From assembly GCA_049718765.1 (NCBI GenBank), contig JBNARI010000041.1, positions 1 to 13,303 on the forward strand: DNA of 13,303 nt, read 5' to 3'. Position 1 is the stretch's first letter. The number at the start of each line of letters is the position of its first letter. Origin of the DNA: JBNARI01 sp049718765. Its GTDB lineage: Bacteria; Bacillota; Sulfobacillia; DUMF01. Below, piece by piece: positions 1 through 6,072 of the stretch. A program made the translations under genes and the position numbers. The notes beneath the pieces were generated by a model that saw only the letters and a program-made list of their open reading frames with translations, was not told the DNA's origin and searched no databases.

Positions 1-4
1 AAAG

Positions 5-100
5 TTAGAAAGCAAGGAGCATTGCCCTGATGATTAGCCCTGCAATCACCCCCGTGAGGAATGAAAGGGCAAGTTCTCGCAAATCCTGCTTGGTGGGCAT
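5..100 (-). CDS. 31-residue single-pass membrane peptide of the integrative element
   Basis: I do not recognise a family. The 31 residues begin MPTKQDLRELALSF and form a short charged N-terminus followed by one hydrophobic segment (about residues 9-31, rich in L, A, G, I), so a single-pass membrane peptide is likely. I chose the ATG at 98-100 because GGGGGTGA lies just upstream. A longer in-frame reading back to 214 would run through the primase gene and is not credible. Its Shine-Dalgarno overlaps the TGA stop of the upstream primase gene (105-107), so translation is probably coupled and the peptide belongs to the same operon. Function unknown; a holin-like or regulatory small protein cannot be told apart here. 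Confidence 0.5.
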   Translation of the reverse strand: MPTKQDLRELALSFLTGVIAGLIIRAMLLAF

Positions 101-104
101 GGAA

Positions 105-1550
105 TCACCCCCTTTCCCCAGCGTGAATCCGATGGAACACCGCGCGCGCAGTTGCTTCTCCCAGTCTTTGTCCCACAAGCATAGCGTTGAAGTTTTCCAG
201 GGATGGGCATCCAAGAGCCTGCCAGCGAGCCTGCACGTCGCTAAGGCTTGGCGTTAGGACCTGCCACCTGTCTCCCCTTGGCCTGGGAATTTTGCGGATG
301 AATCCCAGCACGGCCAGAAGATTGGCCGCCCGGTTTGCTTCCCAAACCTTCAACCCTGTGCTTTGAGCAATGAATCTCGCTGAAGCGGGAATTTCGGGAA
401 GCCCGCACACCTGCATGACCTTTGCGTGTTCGGTGAAGAACTCAAACACTCTCCTGAGCTTTGTTGCGGTATCCCAAACAACATAGACATATATGTCTTT
501 GTTGTTTAGGGCTTCCGCCCAACTCTCGAACAGGAGAGAAGCCTGCTCAACGTCACCGAACAGGTTGTTTGGGACAAGGCCGGAGTCAATGCCCGCACGT
601 GCGAGCCAAACCGCAGATTCGTGCGCCTTGAGCTTACGGACCTGCCCCGTTCGCAGTGCTGCATAAACCTCGCCAAGGCTGAGCCACTCCGCACCGTCAC
701 GGCTGTGCCAATCGTGATAGAGAATTCTTCCGTCGGATGAACGCCAAAAGGATGCTGAGGGGTGAGTCTCTTCGTGCTGCGGGAGAAAACAGCGGAAGCC
801 TTTGCCAACAGGCACGGGGGTGCGTCCACCCAACTGCATGAGCCAAGCCACGAGGTGTTCTTCCTTGGCAAGCCGGTCTAGCATTGATGGTGTTCTTGGG
901 GCTTGAGTCGATTGCCCTTGCGCCAACAAAGGTTTTGGCTTGTGGAGGAGGTAACGCACGCTGACTAACTCCTCTGGCGTGCGAAACATGCCGGATGCCA
1001 GGGCCTCCAGCACAGCCCTTGTGTCCAAAACTCGGCTAGGCTTTTCGATTGCGATAAACTCTTCACGCTCCCCCGTCAAGGGGTGCAGCGATTGGAGCCA
1101 TTTCAAGCATCTGCTGGTTGATTGGCTGGATGGGAAAAACTCCCGTATGCCGCATACCCCTCCAACCGCCTTGGCAAAGGCCACTGCCCGCTGGGCTGGA
1201 ATGGGTGAATCTGGAAACATCCAAACGTGATAGCCACGACGCCCGGAAACCGACACCAAAGGGTAGCAGCCTTTGGGTAGAGCTTTTAGGAGGCGTTTCA
1301 CGACGGTGTAATCTGAGCTGTCAATGTCCCAGGCCACAAAATGGGCCTTGCCTGAGACATCCAAGGGGCTGACTGCCACAGTTTGCCACGAACGCACGTT
1401 CGCAGTATACTGAGGGTAGCGAATGGTCACCCAGCGTTTATCGAAGATGGCAATCCGGTCGGGCACCCACCAAATAGCGTCCAAAATACCGAGGCCCCTG
1501 GCCTCCTGCCCTCTGCCAGAGGCCTCTTGCCATTGAAGAACAGGATTCAT
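105..1550 (-). CDS. Archaeo-eukaryotic-type primase with CHC2-like segment and winged helix (element replication protein)
   Basis: This 481-residue protein is probably the replication primase of the integrative element. Residues 60-170 resemble the AEP primase-polymerase core: the acidic motif WDIDSSD (D75, D77), then SGRRGYHVW (S102, H108), then REFFPSSQ and HPLTGEREEF, as in plasmid/TOTE-type primases. Residues 250-285 resemble a DnaG CHC2 finger of the plasmid-primase kind: C254, H259, the PSASF block, then YHDWH with H279 and H282 where DnaG has CxxC. Residues about 385-435 look like a winged helix. No helicase domain is visible. The ATG at 1548-1550 overlaps the stop of the upstream 115-residue gene by 4 nt, so the two are translationally coupled. 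The AEP call is from motif recall, not a search; a replication initiator with a vestigial primase fold is the main alternative. Confidence 0.72.
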   Translation of the reverse strand: MNPVLQWQEASGRGQEARGLGILDAIWWVPDRIAIFDKRWVTIRYPQYTANVRSWQTVAVSPLDVSGKAHFVAWDIDSSDYTVVKRLLKALPKGCYPLVSVSGRRGYHVWMFPDSPIPAQRAVAFAKAVGGVCGIREFFPSSQSTSRCLKWLQSLHPLTGEREEFIAIEKPSRVLDTRAVLEALASGMFRTPEELVSVRYLLHKPKPLLAQGQSTQAPRTPSMLDRLAKEEHLVAWLMQLGGRTPVPVGKGFRCFLPQHEETHPSASFWRSSDGRILYHDWHSRDGAEWLSLGEVYAALRTGQVRKLKAHESAVWLARAGIDSGLVPNNLFGDVEQASLLFESWAEALNNKDIYVYVVWDTATKLRRVFEFFTEHAKVMQVCGLPEIPASARFIAQSTGLKVWEANRAANLLAVLGFIRKIPRPRGDRWQVLTPSLSDVQARWQALGCPSLENFNAMLVGQRLGEATARAVFHRIHAGERG

Positions 1551-1894
1551 GCCACCGTGCCTCCCTGAAACAGCTCAAGCTGCCTGGCGCCGACCACATG
1601 CCAAAAGTCTTTGGCTAGGAACACTTGAGGCCCCGCGCCGAGGTCCGCAACCACGCCGCGCTTCAAAATCAAATCGAGGCTAGCTTCTAAAACTATGCCG
1701 CTGGGCAGGCGCAGCTGGGTGGCCTCAACCCCGCTGGCCCGGAGGCGCAAAATAACGGAAAGGTCAGTTCCCCACGCCCCAAGTTTGCGGCAGAAGTGTT
1801 TGGCCGGGTCTACGTTCTTGATGAACACCTTTTTCCCAAAAACTTGTTTTACATGACCTATTGGCTTTCCATTGCTTGCGTAAACGATTTCCAC
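1547..1894 (-). CDS. Hypothetical protein coupled to the element primase
   Basis: This 115-residue protein is not one I recognise. It begins with beta-rich sequence (MEIVYASNGKPIGHVKQVFG), has a conserved-looking central block around KHFCRKLGAWGTDLS (about residues 32-46), then a hydrophobic beta/alpha stretch, with no membrane segment or signal peptide. It starts with GTG at 1892-1894, preceded at 8 nt by GGGGGTG, the same Shine-Dalgarno type used by the XRE gene and by the small membrane peptide. Its stop overlaps the primase start (1547-1550), so it is likely an accessory of the primase, for example a replication or DNA-binding partner. That role is inferred from position only. Confidence 0.7.
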   Translation of the reverse strand: MEIVYASNGKPIGHVKQVFGKKVFIKNVDPAKHFCRKLGAWGTDLSVILRLRASGVEATQLRLPSGIVLEASLDLILKRGVVADLGAGPQVFLAKDFWHVVGARQLELFQGGTVA

Positions 1895-1908
1895 GTTAAA
1901 ACACCCCC

Positions 1909-1940
1909 AAAAAGCGAGGGAGCTGGTTGCCGCCAGCTCC
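1909..1940 (-). terminator. Hairpin plus T-run between the XRE gene and the 115-residue gene
   Basis: On the minus strand GGAGCTGG and CCAGCTCC form a perfect 8-bp stem with a 6-nt loop (1919-1940), followed by CTCGC and TTTTT (to 1909). This is a Rho-independent terminator shape just after the XRE stop. The T-run runs straight into the GGGGGTG ribosome site of the next gene, so it may act as an attenuator that limits read-through into the replication genes. Confidence 0.65.
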
Positions 1941-1951
1941 CCCTCTATCGA

Positions 1952-1984
1952 GAATCAAGAATCAAGAATCAAGAATCAAGAATC
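1952..1984. repeat. 7-nt tandem repeat (GAATCAA, four full units plus a partial)
   Basis: Four exact GAATCAA units occupy 1952-1979 and a partial GAATC ends at 1984. The array covers the stop codon of the XRE gene (TGA at 1976-1978, minus strand) and continues toward the terminator. A change in unit number would alter only the last residues of the protein, so a regulatory effect by slippage is unlikely to be large. Confidence 0.9.
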
Positions 1985-2194
1985 GAACTGCCCACGCCAT
2001 TCCTTGTACTCTTCAGCAGCATTGCCAGGATAACCCATCTTTTCCAATTTGGCAGCCACCTGAGCGGAGATGCCGGCATTGTAGCCTTTTTCCAAGCGCC
2101 AGTATGCGACGTAGCTTACGCCCAGGCGCCTAGCTAACTCCGGCAAACTGATGCCCTGGTTCACCCGCCACACTCTGATGGGATTTTCTCCCAC
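1976..2194 (-). CDS. Small XRE-family helix-turn-helix regulator
   Basis: A 72-residue DNA-binding protein. Residues 6-60 match the Cro/C1-type HTH pattern: RVWRVNQGISLPELARRLGVS, then YVAYWRLEKGYNAGIS with the W-R-L-E-K-G signature that usually closes the recognition helix. No sensor domain follows. It starts with GTG at 2192-2194 behind GGGGGTG spaced 6 nt. As the first small gene downstream of the integrase control region, it is the likely repressor of the element. A promoter (2252-2280) whose start site would fall in a perfect 9-bp dyad (2226-2247) suggests autorepression, but binding is inferred. Confidence 0.85.
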   Translation of the reverse strand: MGENPIRVWRVNQGISLPELARRLGVSYVAYWRLEKGYNAGISAQVAAKLEKMGYPGNAAEEYKEWRGQFDS

Positions 2195-2225
2195 GGCTTA
2201 CACCCCCTTTTTCGCAAAAAAGTTA

Positions 2226-2247
2226 TGGCACCCAGGTTTGGGTGCCA
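2226..2247. promoter_or_regulatory. Perfect 9-bp inverted repeat, candidate operator (or terminator) before the XRE gene
   Basis: TGGCACCCA and TGGGTGCCA are perfect inverted copies around a 4-nt centre (GGTT). On the minus strand the dyad sits at the expected start of transcription from the promoter at 2252-2280, the classical position for a repressor operator. It is also followed, on the minus strand, by TAAC and a T-run, so it could serve as the terminator for integrase read-through. Both roles are compatible. Confidence 0.55.
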
Positions 2248-2251
2248 CAAA

Positions 2252-2280
2252 GGTATACTCTTTCACGATAATTATAACAA
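2252..2280 (-). promoter_or_regulatory. Candidate sigma-A promoter for the XRE-primase operon
   Basis: On the minus strand TTGTTA (2275-2280) and TATACC (2252-2257) are separated by exactly 17 nt, upstream of the XRE gene. A perfect TATAAT also lies a little upstream on the same strand with only a poor -35. Placement next to the dyad at 2226-2247 fits a repressible promoter. Confidence 0.4.
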
Positions 2281-2341
2281 GCTAAACCACCCCAAAAAAG
2301 TCTACACTTTGTCAAGCCCCCTTCGTGACCACAAAAGTAAA

Positions 2342-2361
2342 GGTGTCCAAATCTGGACACC
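2342..2361. promoter_or_regulatory. Second perfect inverted repeat, candidate operator
   Basis: GGTGTCCA and TGGACACC are perfect 8-bp inverted copies around AATC. The layout, GG(C/T)(A/G)(C/T)CCA-N4-TGG(A/G)(C/T)(A/G)CC, matches that of the dyad at 2227-2246, so both may be bound by the same dimeric HTH protein. It lies in the integrase-XRE intergenic space, 115 bp from the first dyad. Confidence 0.5.
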
Positions 2362-2378
2362 CACGTAGACTTCCCGAG

Positions 2379-2415
2379 CGTGTCAAACGTGTCAAATTGG
2401 CACGTTTTTGGCACG
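2379..2415. repeat. Array of four CGTGYCAAA half-sites
   Basis: Two direct CGTGTCAAA copies abut at 2379-2387 and 2388-2396. They are followed by inverted TTGGCACG at 2397-2404 and TTTGGCACG at 2407-2415. The array lies directly downstream of the integrase stop. The layout resembles binding sites for a regulator, an excisionase or integrase arms; it does not resemble a plain terminator. Confidence 0.6.
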
Positions 2416-2434
2416 ATATTGATTTTGCCCCCGC

Positions 2435-3382
2435 TCAATCCAGCTTTCTTTTAGCCCTGGCCTTTTTGGGGACGAGGCTTTTCACCGGAGAGCATTGCTC
2501 ATGCTCTCTGTGGAGGTCCGCTTCGACGAGGTGGACGTACCTTCTGGTCATGACAAGGCTTTTGTGCCCCATCTGCCTCTGCACAAAGAAGGCACTCCCC
2601 CCGTTGCGCAGGGTCATGATTGCTGCGGTGTGTCTGAGGGAATAGGGGGGCACGCTCACGCCAAGTTTTTTGCTGTACTTTCTCAACCTATGCGCCCAGC
2701 TCGTTTCGAGCATGGGCCTTCCGTCCTGTGAACAGAACACGGGCACGTCTTCCCCCCACTCTTGGGGCCTGACGGCAAGCAGTTTTCGGATGGCTTTGGC
2801 CGTTTCGGGTGAAATTACCACCACTCTGGCCTGCCTGGTTTTCGCAATGTTTGCGGGCACCGTCACTTCAAGCCCTCGCAGGTTGAAACAGGAGGGGGTG
2901 AGCCGCAGCGCCTCTCCCGGCCTTATTCCGCAGTCGAGTTGGAGGAGCAACAAGGCATAATCACGCAATCCCGCAAAAGTCCCCCTGTCTGGCAGTTGCA
3001 GGAGCCTCTTAACTGTTTCTGCATCCACGCTCCTTGGCCTGCCCTCATCTCTCCGCTTGGGTAGCCCCTGGAGTGGGTCCCCTGCAATGTACCCTTCACC
3101 CACAGCCCACGCAAAAAACGCTTTCAAGTACGCCCGCGCCATGTTGTACGTCGCAGGGGCCTTGGTACCAAGCTCCGCAAAGAACTCCCGCACCGCCTGC
3201 TTTAGCCTGTGGTAGTCGGGCCACGCTTCACCTGCCCTTGCGAAAAACTCCCCAAGCCAGCGCGAGTAGTCCTTCAGAGTACGCTCGGCCCTTCCCTCAG
3301 CCCTCTTGGACAGCAGGAACTCCTGGACCGCCTCTTCAAAGCCGGGGGCAAGTTGCTTCGGGGAAATTTTGAGCACGGCCAT
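2435..3382 (-). CDS. Tyrosine recombinase / integrase of the tRNA-Phe element
   Basis: A 315-residue site-specific recombinase that would insert and excise the element at tRNA-Phe. Residues 12-105 form the SAM-like core-binding domain (EFLLSKRAEG, TLKDYSRWL, LKAFFAWAVGEGYI). The catalytic domain follows: R154 in GIRPGEAL, K181, R250 in YSLRHT (H251), H273 in MGHKS and the nucleophile Y282 in RRYVHL. The first position of the usual HxxR box is Y247, a substitution also seen in other phage-type integrases, so activity is still expected. The ATG at 3380-3382 has GGAGGTGG 9 nt upstream, but that site is buried in a perfect hairpin (3391-3414). Its 5' end faces the 3' end of tRNA-Phe 105 bp away, typical for tRNA-targeting elements. 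Confidence 0.93.
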   Translation of the reverse strand: MAVLKISPKQLAPGFEEAVQEFLLSKRAEGRAERTLKDYSRWLGEFFARAGEAWPDYHRLKQAVREFFAELGTKAPATYNMARAYLKAFFAWAVGEGYIAGDPLQGLPKRRDEGRPRSVDAETVKRLLQLPDRGTFAGLRDYALLLLQLDCGIRPGEALRLTPSCFNLRGLEVTVPANIAKTRQARVVVISPETAKAIRKLLAVRPQEWGEDVPVFCSQDGRPMLETSWAHRLRKYSKKLGVSVPPYSLRHTAAIMTLRNGGSAFFVQRQMGHKSLVMTRRYVHLVEADLHREHEQCSPVKSLVPKKARAKRKLD

Positions 3383-3390
3383 AAACGAAA

Positions 3391-3414
3391 GCCACCTCCA
3401 TTTCGTGAGGTGGC
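3391..3414 (-). promoter_or_regulatory. Hairpin that sequesters the integrase ribosome-binding site
   Basis: On the minus strand GCCACCTC and GAGGTGGC make a perfect 8-bp stem with an 8-nt loop. The 3' arm contains the integrase Shine-Dalgarno GGAGGTGG. In any transcript that includes this leader, such as read-through from the tRNA operon, the site would be closed. A transcript beginning inside the hairpin would have it open, which would keep integrase off except when a local promoter fires. Confidence 0.7.
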
Positions 3415-3430
3415 CCCTTCAAGAGCAACG

Positions 3431-3470
3431 GACTCGCAGGCTTTTTGCCCGCTGGCAAAATCTGCGAATC
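3431..3470. repeat. Long imperfect hairpin between tRNA-Phe and integrase
   Basis: GACTCGCAG (3431-3439) pairs with CTGCGAATC (3462-3470, one mismatch or wobble) and encloses a perfect 7-bp stem, TTTTGCC/GGCAAAA (3443-3460). There is no T-run on either side, so it is a poor intrinsic terminator. Its place beside the presumed attachment site suggests an arm or accessory site for recombination, or a transcript 3' end structure for the tRNA operon. Confidence 0.55.
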
Positions 3471-3486
3471 CAAGGTTTAGCATGAA

Positions 3487-3562
<76 letters not shown>

Positions 3563-3600
3563 ACCTCGCTTTGCTACTCTTGTTGAACTGCATTATTGTA

Positions 3601-3677
3601 TGGCGGAGGCGACGGGATTCGAACCCGCGATCTCATGCGTGACAGGCATGTGTGCTAGGCCGCTACACCACGCCTCC
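3601..3677 (-). tRNA. tRNA-Asp (GTC)
   Basis: The acceptor stem GGAGGCG pairs with CGCCTCC, the discriminator is G and CCA is encoded. The anticodon arm is CATGC-CTGTCAC-GCATG (anticodon GTC) and the T loop contains GTTCGAATC. It lies 38 nt from tRNA-Phe and 17 nt from tRNA-Val on the same strand. Confidence 0.97.
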
Positions 3678-3694
3678 GCTTTCGAACTACCTGA

Positions 3695-3769
3695 TGGTGG
3701 GCGAAACAGGGCTCGAACCTGTGACCCCCTGCGTGTAAGGCAGGTGCTCTCCCACTGAGCTATTCGCCC
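3695..3769 (-). tRNA. tRNA-Val (TAC)
   Basis: The 5' end is GGGCGAATAGCTCAG, the anticodon arm is CCTGC-CTTACAC-GCAGG (anticodon TAC), the T loop contains GTTCGAGCC, and the 3' end is CGCCCACCA with CCA encoded. It is the first gene of the Val-Asp-Phe operon. Confidence 0.97.
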
Positions 3770-3798
3770 TTGTGTTCGCGCGCCCGTTAGCGATGTTG

Positions 3799-3828
3799 AT
3801 TATAGCACACCACGCTAAAACGCGTAAA
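3799..3828 (-). promoter_or_regulatory. Promoter of the Val-Asp-Phe tRNA operon
   Basis: On the minus strand an extended -10 (TGC followed by TATAAT, 3799-3804) lies 18 nt downstream of TTTACG (3823-3828), about 30 nt before tRNA-Val. The perfect -10 and the TG extension make this convincing despite a weak -35. Confidence 0.7.
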
Positions 3829-4363
3829 GCAGCATTTCTTCGCCGGCTCGCTCCCAAACGGGTTTCATGTTTCCCGGCGACTGACGTGAGTCGGTGTTCG
3901 CGTGTGGCGAGAATTCTCACACTGCACAGTGATACGGACTTCCAGAAGGTTCCTGCCAGACGCACAAGCCGATCTCTCCAAACAACATAACCTCACGCCT
4001 TCTTGACCTGCCCACAGTCAGAGCAAACCTTTGCGGCTGTTCACCTAGGTTTTCAGATGCAGGAGCTACACAATGATGATCCAAGCAGCTGATGCCAGGT
4101 TACACACCTTCGAACAAACTGGTCTGCCCATGAGCGCTGCGCCTCACCTACCTTCAATTCCAACAATCTCCTGGCATAAGCCTCACATACTATGACCAAA
4201 AGTGCGAAATCCAGGAGCATCTGTAAGTTCGCGCCTCCTCGCGCGATAGGGTGGCGACCCAAGAGTCCCATATCCAATGTGTACCTGCCTGTCCACACCC
4301 GCGTCGCCCTCTTGCCTGGTCTTACCCATGAGTTTTGTGAGGGGCAGGCACTGCACATTCAAA
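3829..4363. other. Long intergenic stretch with no supportable gene
   Basis: Between the tRNA promoter and the nfu promoter I find no RNA gene and no coding region with a proper start. The longest reading frame, minus strand 4053-4358 (101 residues), has a mixed composition with several Cys and Trp and a central hydrophobic patch (LLDFALLVIV), but no suitably spaced Shine-Dalgarno and no family I recognise. It could be a decayed gene. Low coding signal in all frames suggests remnant sequence at the boundary between the tRNA cluster and the next operon. Confidence 0.5.
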
Positions 4364-4392
4364 TTGAACTATGCGTCACGGCGTAATATGAT
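4364..4392 (+). promoter_or_regulatory. Promoter of the nfu-ferredoxin operon
   Basis: TTGAAC (4364-4369) and TATGAT (4387-4392) are separated by exactly 17 nt, which puts the transcript start about 24 nt before the nfu start codon. Confidence 0.65.
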
Positions 4393-4423
4393 TTACTTGG
4401 TTTTACAAAAGGGGGACAGTCAC

Positions 4424-4642
4424 ATGGAAGAAAAGATCAACAGCGTACTGGACAAGGTGCGCCCCCAACTCAAAGCAGATGGTGGCGACGTGGAACTAGT
4501 AGAGTACAAGGACGGTGTGGTGAAGCTCAGGCTTACCGGGGTATGCGGCGGTTGTCCGTTCGCATCCATGACCCTGAAGAACGGAATTGAGCGCATGCTC
4601 AAGCAAGAGATCCCAGAGATCAAGCAGGTAATCTCGGTATAA
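4424..4642 (+). CDS. NifU C-terminal-domain Fe-S scaffold protein (NfuA-like)
   Basis: A 72-residue stand-alone NifU C-terminal domain. It carries the expected VRPQLKADGGDVELVEY start, the cluster-binding CGGC (C41, C44) followed by PFASMTLKNGIE, and ends at the usual length for single-domain Nfu proteins of Firmicutes. The family binds a 4Fe-4S cluster at the interface of a homodimer and hands it to apo-proteins in the cytoplasm. I chose the ATG at 4424 because AGGGGGAC precedes it and because the upstream extension in this frame is not Nfu-like. The ferredoxin gene follows 25 nt downstream, which suggests delivery of clusters to ferredoxin. Confidence 0.93.
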   Translation: MEEKINSVLDKVRPQLKADGGDVELVEYKDGVVKLRLTGVCGGCPFASMTLKNGIERMLKQEIPEIKQVISV

Positions 4643-4667
4643 CGACATCGTAGAAGGAGGAAGAGAA

Positions 4668-4844
4668 ATGGCACACAAGATCACAGACGCGTGTGCGGCA
4701 TGCGGTGCATGTGCAGCCGAATGTCCCGTCGGAGCTATATCGGAAGGGGACCCGATCTATGTGATCGACCCGGAAAAGTGCACCGATTGCGGCACCTGCG
4801 CGGAAATCTGCCCCATGTCTGCCATAGTAGGCGAAAAGAAGTGA
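4668..4844 (+). CDS. 2[4Fe-4S] ferredoxin, 58 residues
   Basis: A clostridial-type bacterial ferredoxin, the cytoplasmic low-potential electron carrier. Two complete cluster motifs are present: C9-x2-C12-x2-C15-x3-C19-P and C38-x2-C41-x2-C44-x3-C48-P, arranged with the usual internal pseudo-twofold repeat. The length is that of small clostridial ferredoxins. The ATG at 4668 follows AAGGAGG at good spacing. It forms an operon with the upstream Nfu-like scaffold and is closed by a strong terminator 26 nt past its stop. Confidence 0.95.
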   Translation: MAHKITDACAACGACAAECPVGAISEGDPIYVIDPEKCTDCGTCAEICPMSAIVGEKK

Positions 4845-4869
4845 CGAGCGTCCCGGTTGCGCTCGGCAG

Positions 4870-4901
4870 CCCCTGGGTAAACTGAGCCCAGGGGTGTTTT
4901 T
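4870..4901 (+). terminator. Rho-independent terminator of the nfu-ferredoxin operon
   Basis: CCCCTGGG and CCCAGGGG form a perfect 8-bp stem with a 9-nt loop, followed by TG and TTTTT. The 3' arm also contains AGGGGTG, placed like a Shine-Dalgarno 7 nt before the GTG at 4904. Confidence 0.9.
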
Positions 4902-4903
4902 CA

Positions 4904-5128
4904 GTGACACAGCTCCCTCGACAAATCATGCCCGAAAAGGAACCTGCGGGCGAACCATACACAGCTGCAGTTCCGGTACTTTTCCAGTGGCTCACCCCTG
5001 ACGAGCAGCGCACCCGGGCACGCTTTTTGGAGGAACTGGCCTCTGAGCTCACGGCAACAAACCAGCTGCAGCCAACAGATCAAATCTGCGCGAAGAGTGG
5101 TATCCGTCGAAGAGTCGACCATCCCTGA
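4904..5128 (+). CDS. Doubtful 74-residue ORF after the ferredoxin terminator
   Basis: I recognise no family. The product is polar with one helix-like acidic stretch (LTPDEQRTRARFLEELASEL, about residues 30-49). It starts with GTG 7 nt after AGGGGTG, but that sequence is part of the ferredoxin terminator stem. Its stop is followed 2 nt later by a 10-bp perfect hairpin (5131-5154), the position expected of a terminator but without a T-run. The last 80 nt overlap the glycosyltransferase gene on the other strand. It may be a real short gene or a chance frame. Confidence 0.3.
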   Translation: MTQLPRQIMPEKEPAGEPYTAAVPVLFQWLTPDEQRTRARFLEELASELTATNQLQPTDQICAKSGIRRRVDHP

Positions 5129-5837
5129 CCCTACCTGGGGGTCTCCCCAGGTAGACACATTCTGCTTCGATGCAGTCACCTATAATGGTTTCTGCAAGCT
5201 TCCGCCCATGTTCTCCCCGTCTATAAGGGGATCCCAAGCTTTCATGGCTAACCCGCGCCCCCACCACCACAGCAACCCCGTGCCTTGCTGCTACCGCAAG
5301 GCACACCGGAGGGACACACAGGGGCCGCAAACCCGAGAGTTCCAAGAATTCAGAAGAGACGCAGCTGGGGCCGTGGGAGGGTATAGCAGCGCCAATGCGT
5401 GACTCGAGCCCCAGAGTCCGGTTGAGCTCCAGTCTGGCCCAGGTAACCTCTCCAGCCATGCCGAAGCCCGGTAGACCGCCCTTGAAGCAGTCGGTGAGCG
5501 CAATGCCGGCACCCGATCGAACGTTGTCCACCAGGGTAGCAATATGCTCCGGCGCCACACCCTCCATGTCTCCATCGACAAACACAATGGCACGGGCACC
5601 CTCGCGAAGTGCAATTGCGGCACCTGCGGCCCTTGGCACGTCAAGTCCCAGGGGCTCTGGAAACTCTATCACCTGCACTCGTCCGGACACTTGCCTTGCG
5701 AGGTGGCCGCTGCCATCAGTACAACCGTTGGCCACTACAACCACAACGTCACAGCCCCCAGACAAGCAGCTTCGAATCACAGCTTGAATTGAGGCGACCT
5801 CATTCATGCAAGGCACGACTGCTGCAACTTTCTCCAT
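5049..5837 (-). CDS. GT2-family glycosyltransferase
   Basis: A 262-residue GT-A-fold enzyme that would transfer a sugar from a nucleotide-sugar donor. It begins with the standard MEKVAAVVPCMNEVASIQAV beta-alpha start, has VVVVANGCTDGS for nucleotide binding, and the metal-binding DXD motif in FVDGDMEG. Later segments (SHGPSCVSSEFL, VSHESLGSPYRRGEHG) are less typical. No membrane segment is present, so it is cytoplasmic or peripheral. I chose the ATG at 5835-5837 because it matches the family start and GGTGG lies 9 nt upstream; frames extending further upstream look non-coding. The IS110-type insertion begins about 100 bp upstream, between this gene and the GT4 gene. Acceptor unknown; the DUF3794 gene nearby suggests a spore or cell-surface polysaccharide. 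Confidence 0.85.
   Translation of the reverse strand: MEKVAAVVPCMNEVASIQAVIRSCLSGGCDVVVVVANGCTDGSGHLARQVSGRVQVIEFPEPLGLDVPRAAGAAIALREGARAIVFVDGDMEGVAPEHIATLVDNVRSGAGIALTDCFKGGLPGFGMAGEVTWARLELNRTLGLESRIGAAIPSHGPSCVSSEFLELSGLRPLCVPPVCLAVAARHGVAVVVGARVSHESLGSPYRRGEHGRKLAETIIGDCIEAECVYLGRPPGRVRDGRLFDGYHSSRRFDLLAAAGLLP
5131..5154. repeat. Perfect 10-bp stem inverted repeat inside the GT2 3' region
   Basis: CTACCTGGGG and CCCCAGGTAG are exact inverted copies around GTCT. On the minus strand it encodes part of the glycosyltransferase C-terminus; on the plus strand it follows the stop of the 74-residue frame by 2 nt. Neither strand shows a T-run after it. Confidence 0.85.
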
Positions 5838-6072
5838 GTAACTCATCCACCGGCAAACATGCATTGTCCTTCCAACATAATATGTGGAGGATATGAACTT
5901 GGAAGCTGCACCCTCACCAAACCGCATAGTCTACTTGCCCACGATTGACTGATGTTCTAACAAGCGTCAATACAGTTCAGTGATCTAGCTGGCGAGTGCA
6001 CGCGCGAAGATACGACAAAGCAAAAGCATTCGCCTGCCTGCAAAATGACAATTGGAGCCTGAAAACGGGCCT

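Noticed and set aside
1952..1984. CRISPR or iteron reading of the GAATCAA repeats
   Set aside because: The 7-nt units are contiguous without spacers and too short and few for CRISPR; nothing else suggests an origin at this spot.
2223..2438. 71-residue minus-strand frame between integrase and XRE gene
   Set aside because: Its codons run through the dyads and half-site array, the composition is Cys/Gly/Trp-rich and no ribosome site precedes it; the region is better explained as control DNA.
4053..4358. 101-residue minus-strand frame in the tRNA-nfu gap
   Set aside because: No well-placed Shine-Dalgarno, no recognisable family and poor composition; noted only as possible remnant.
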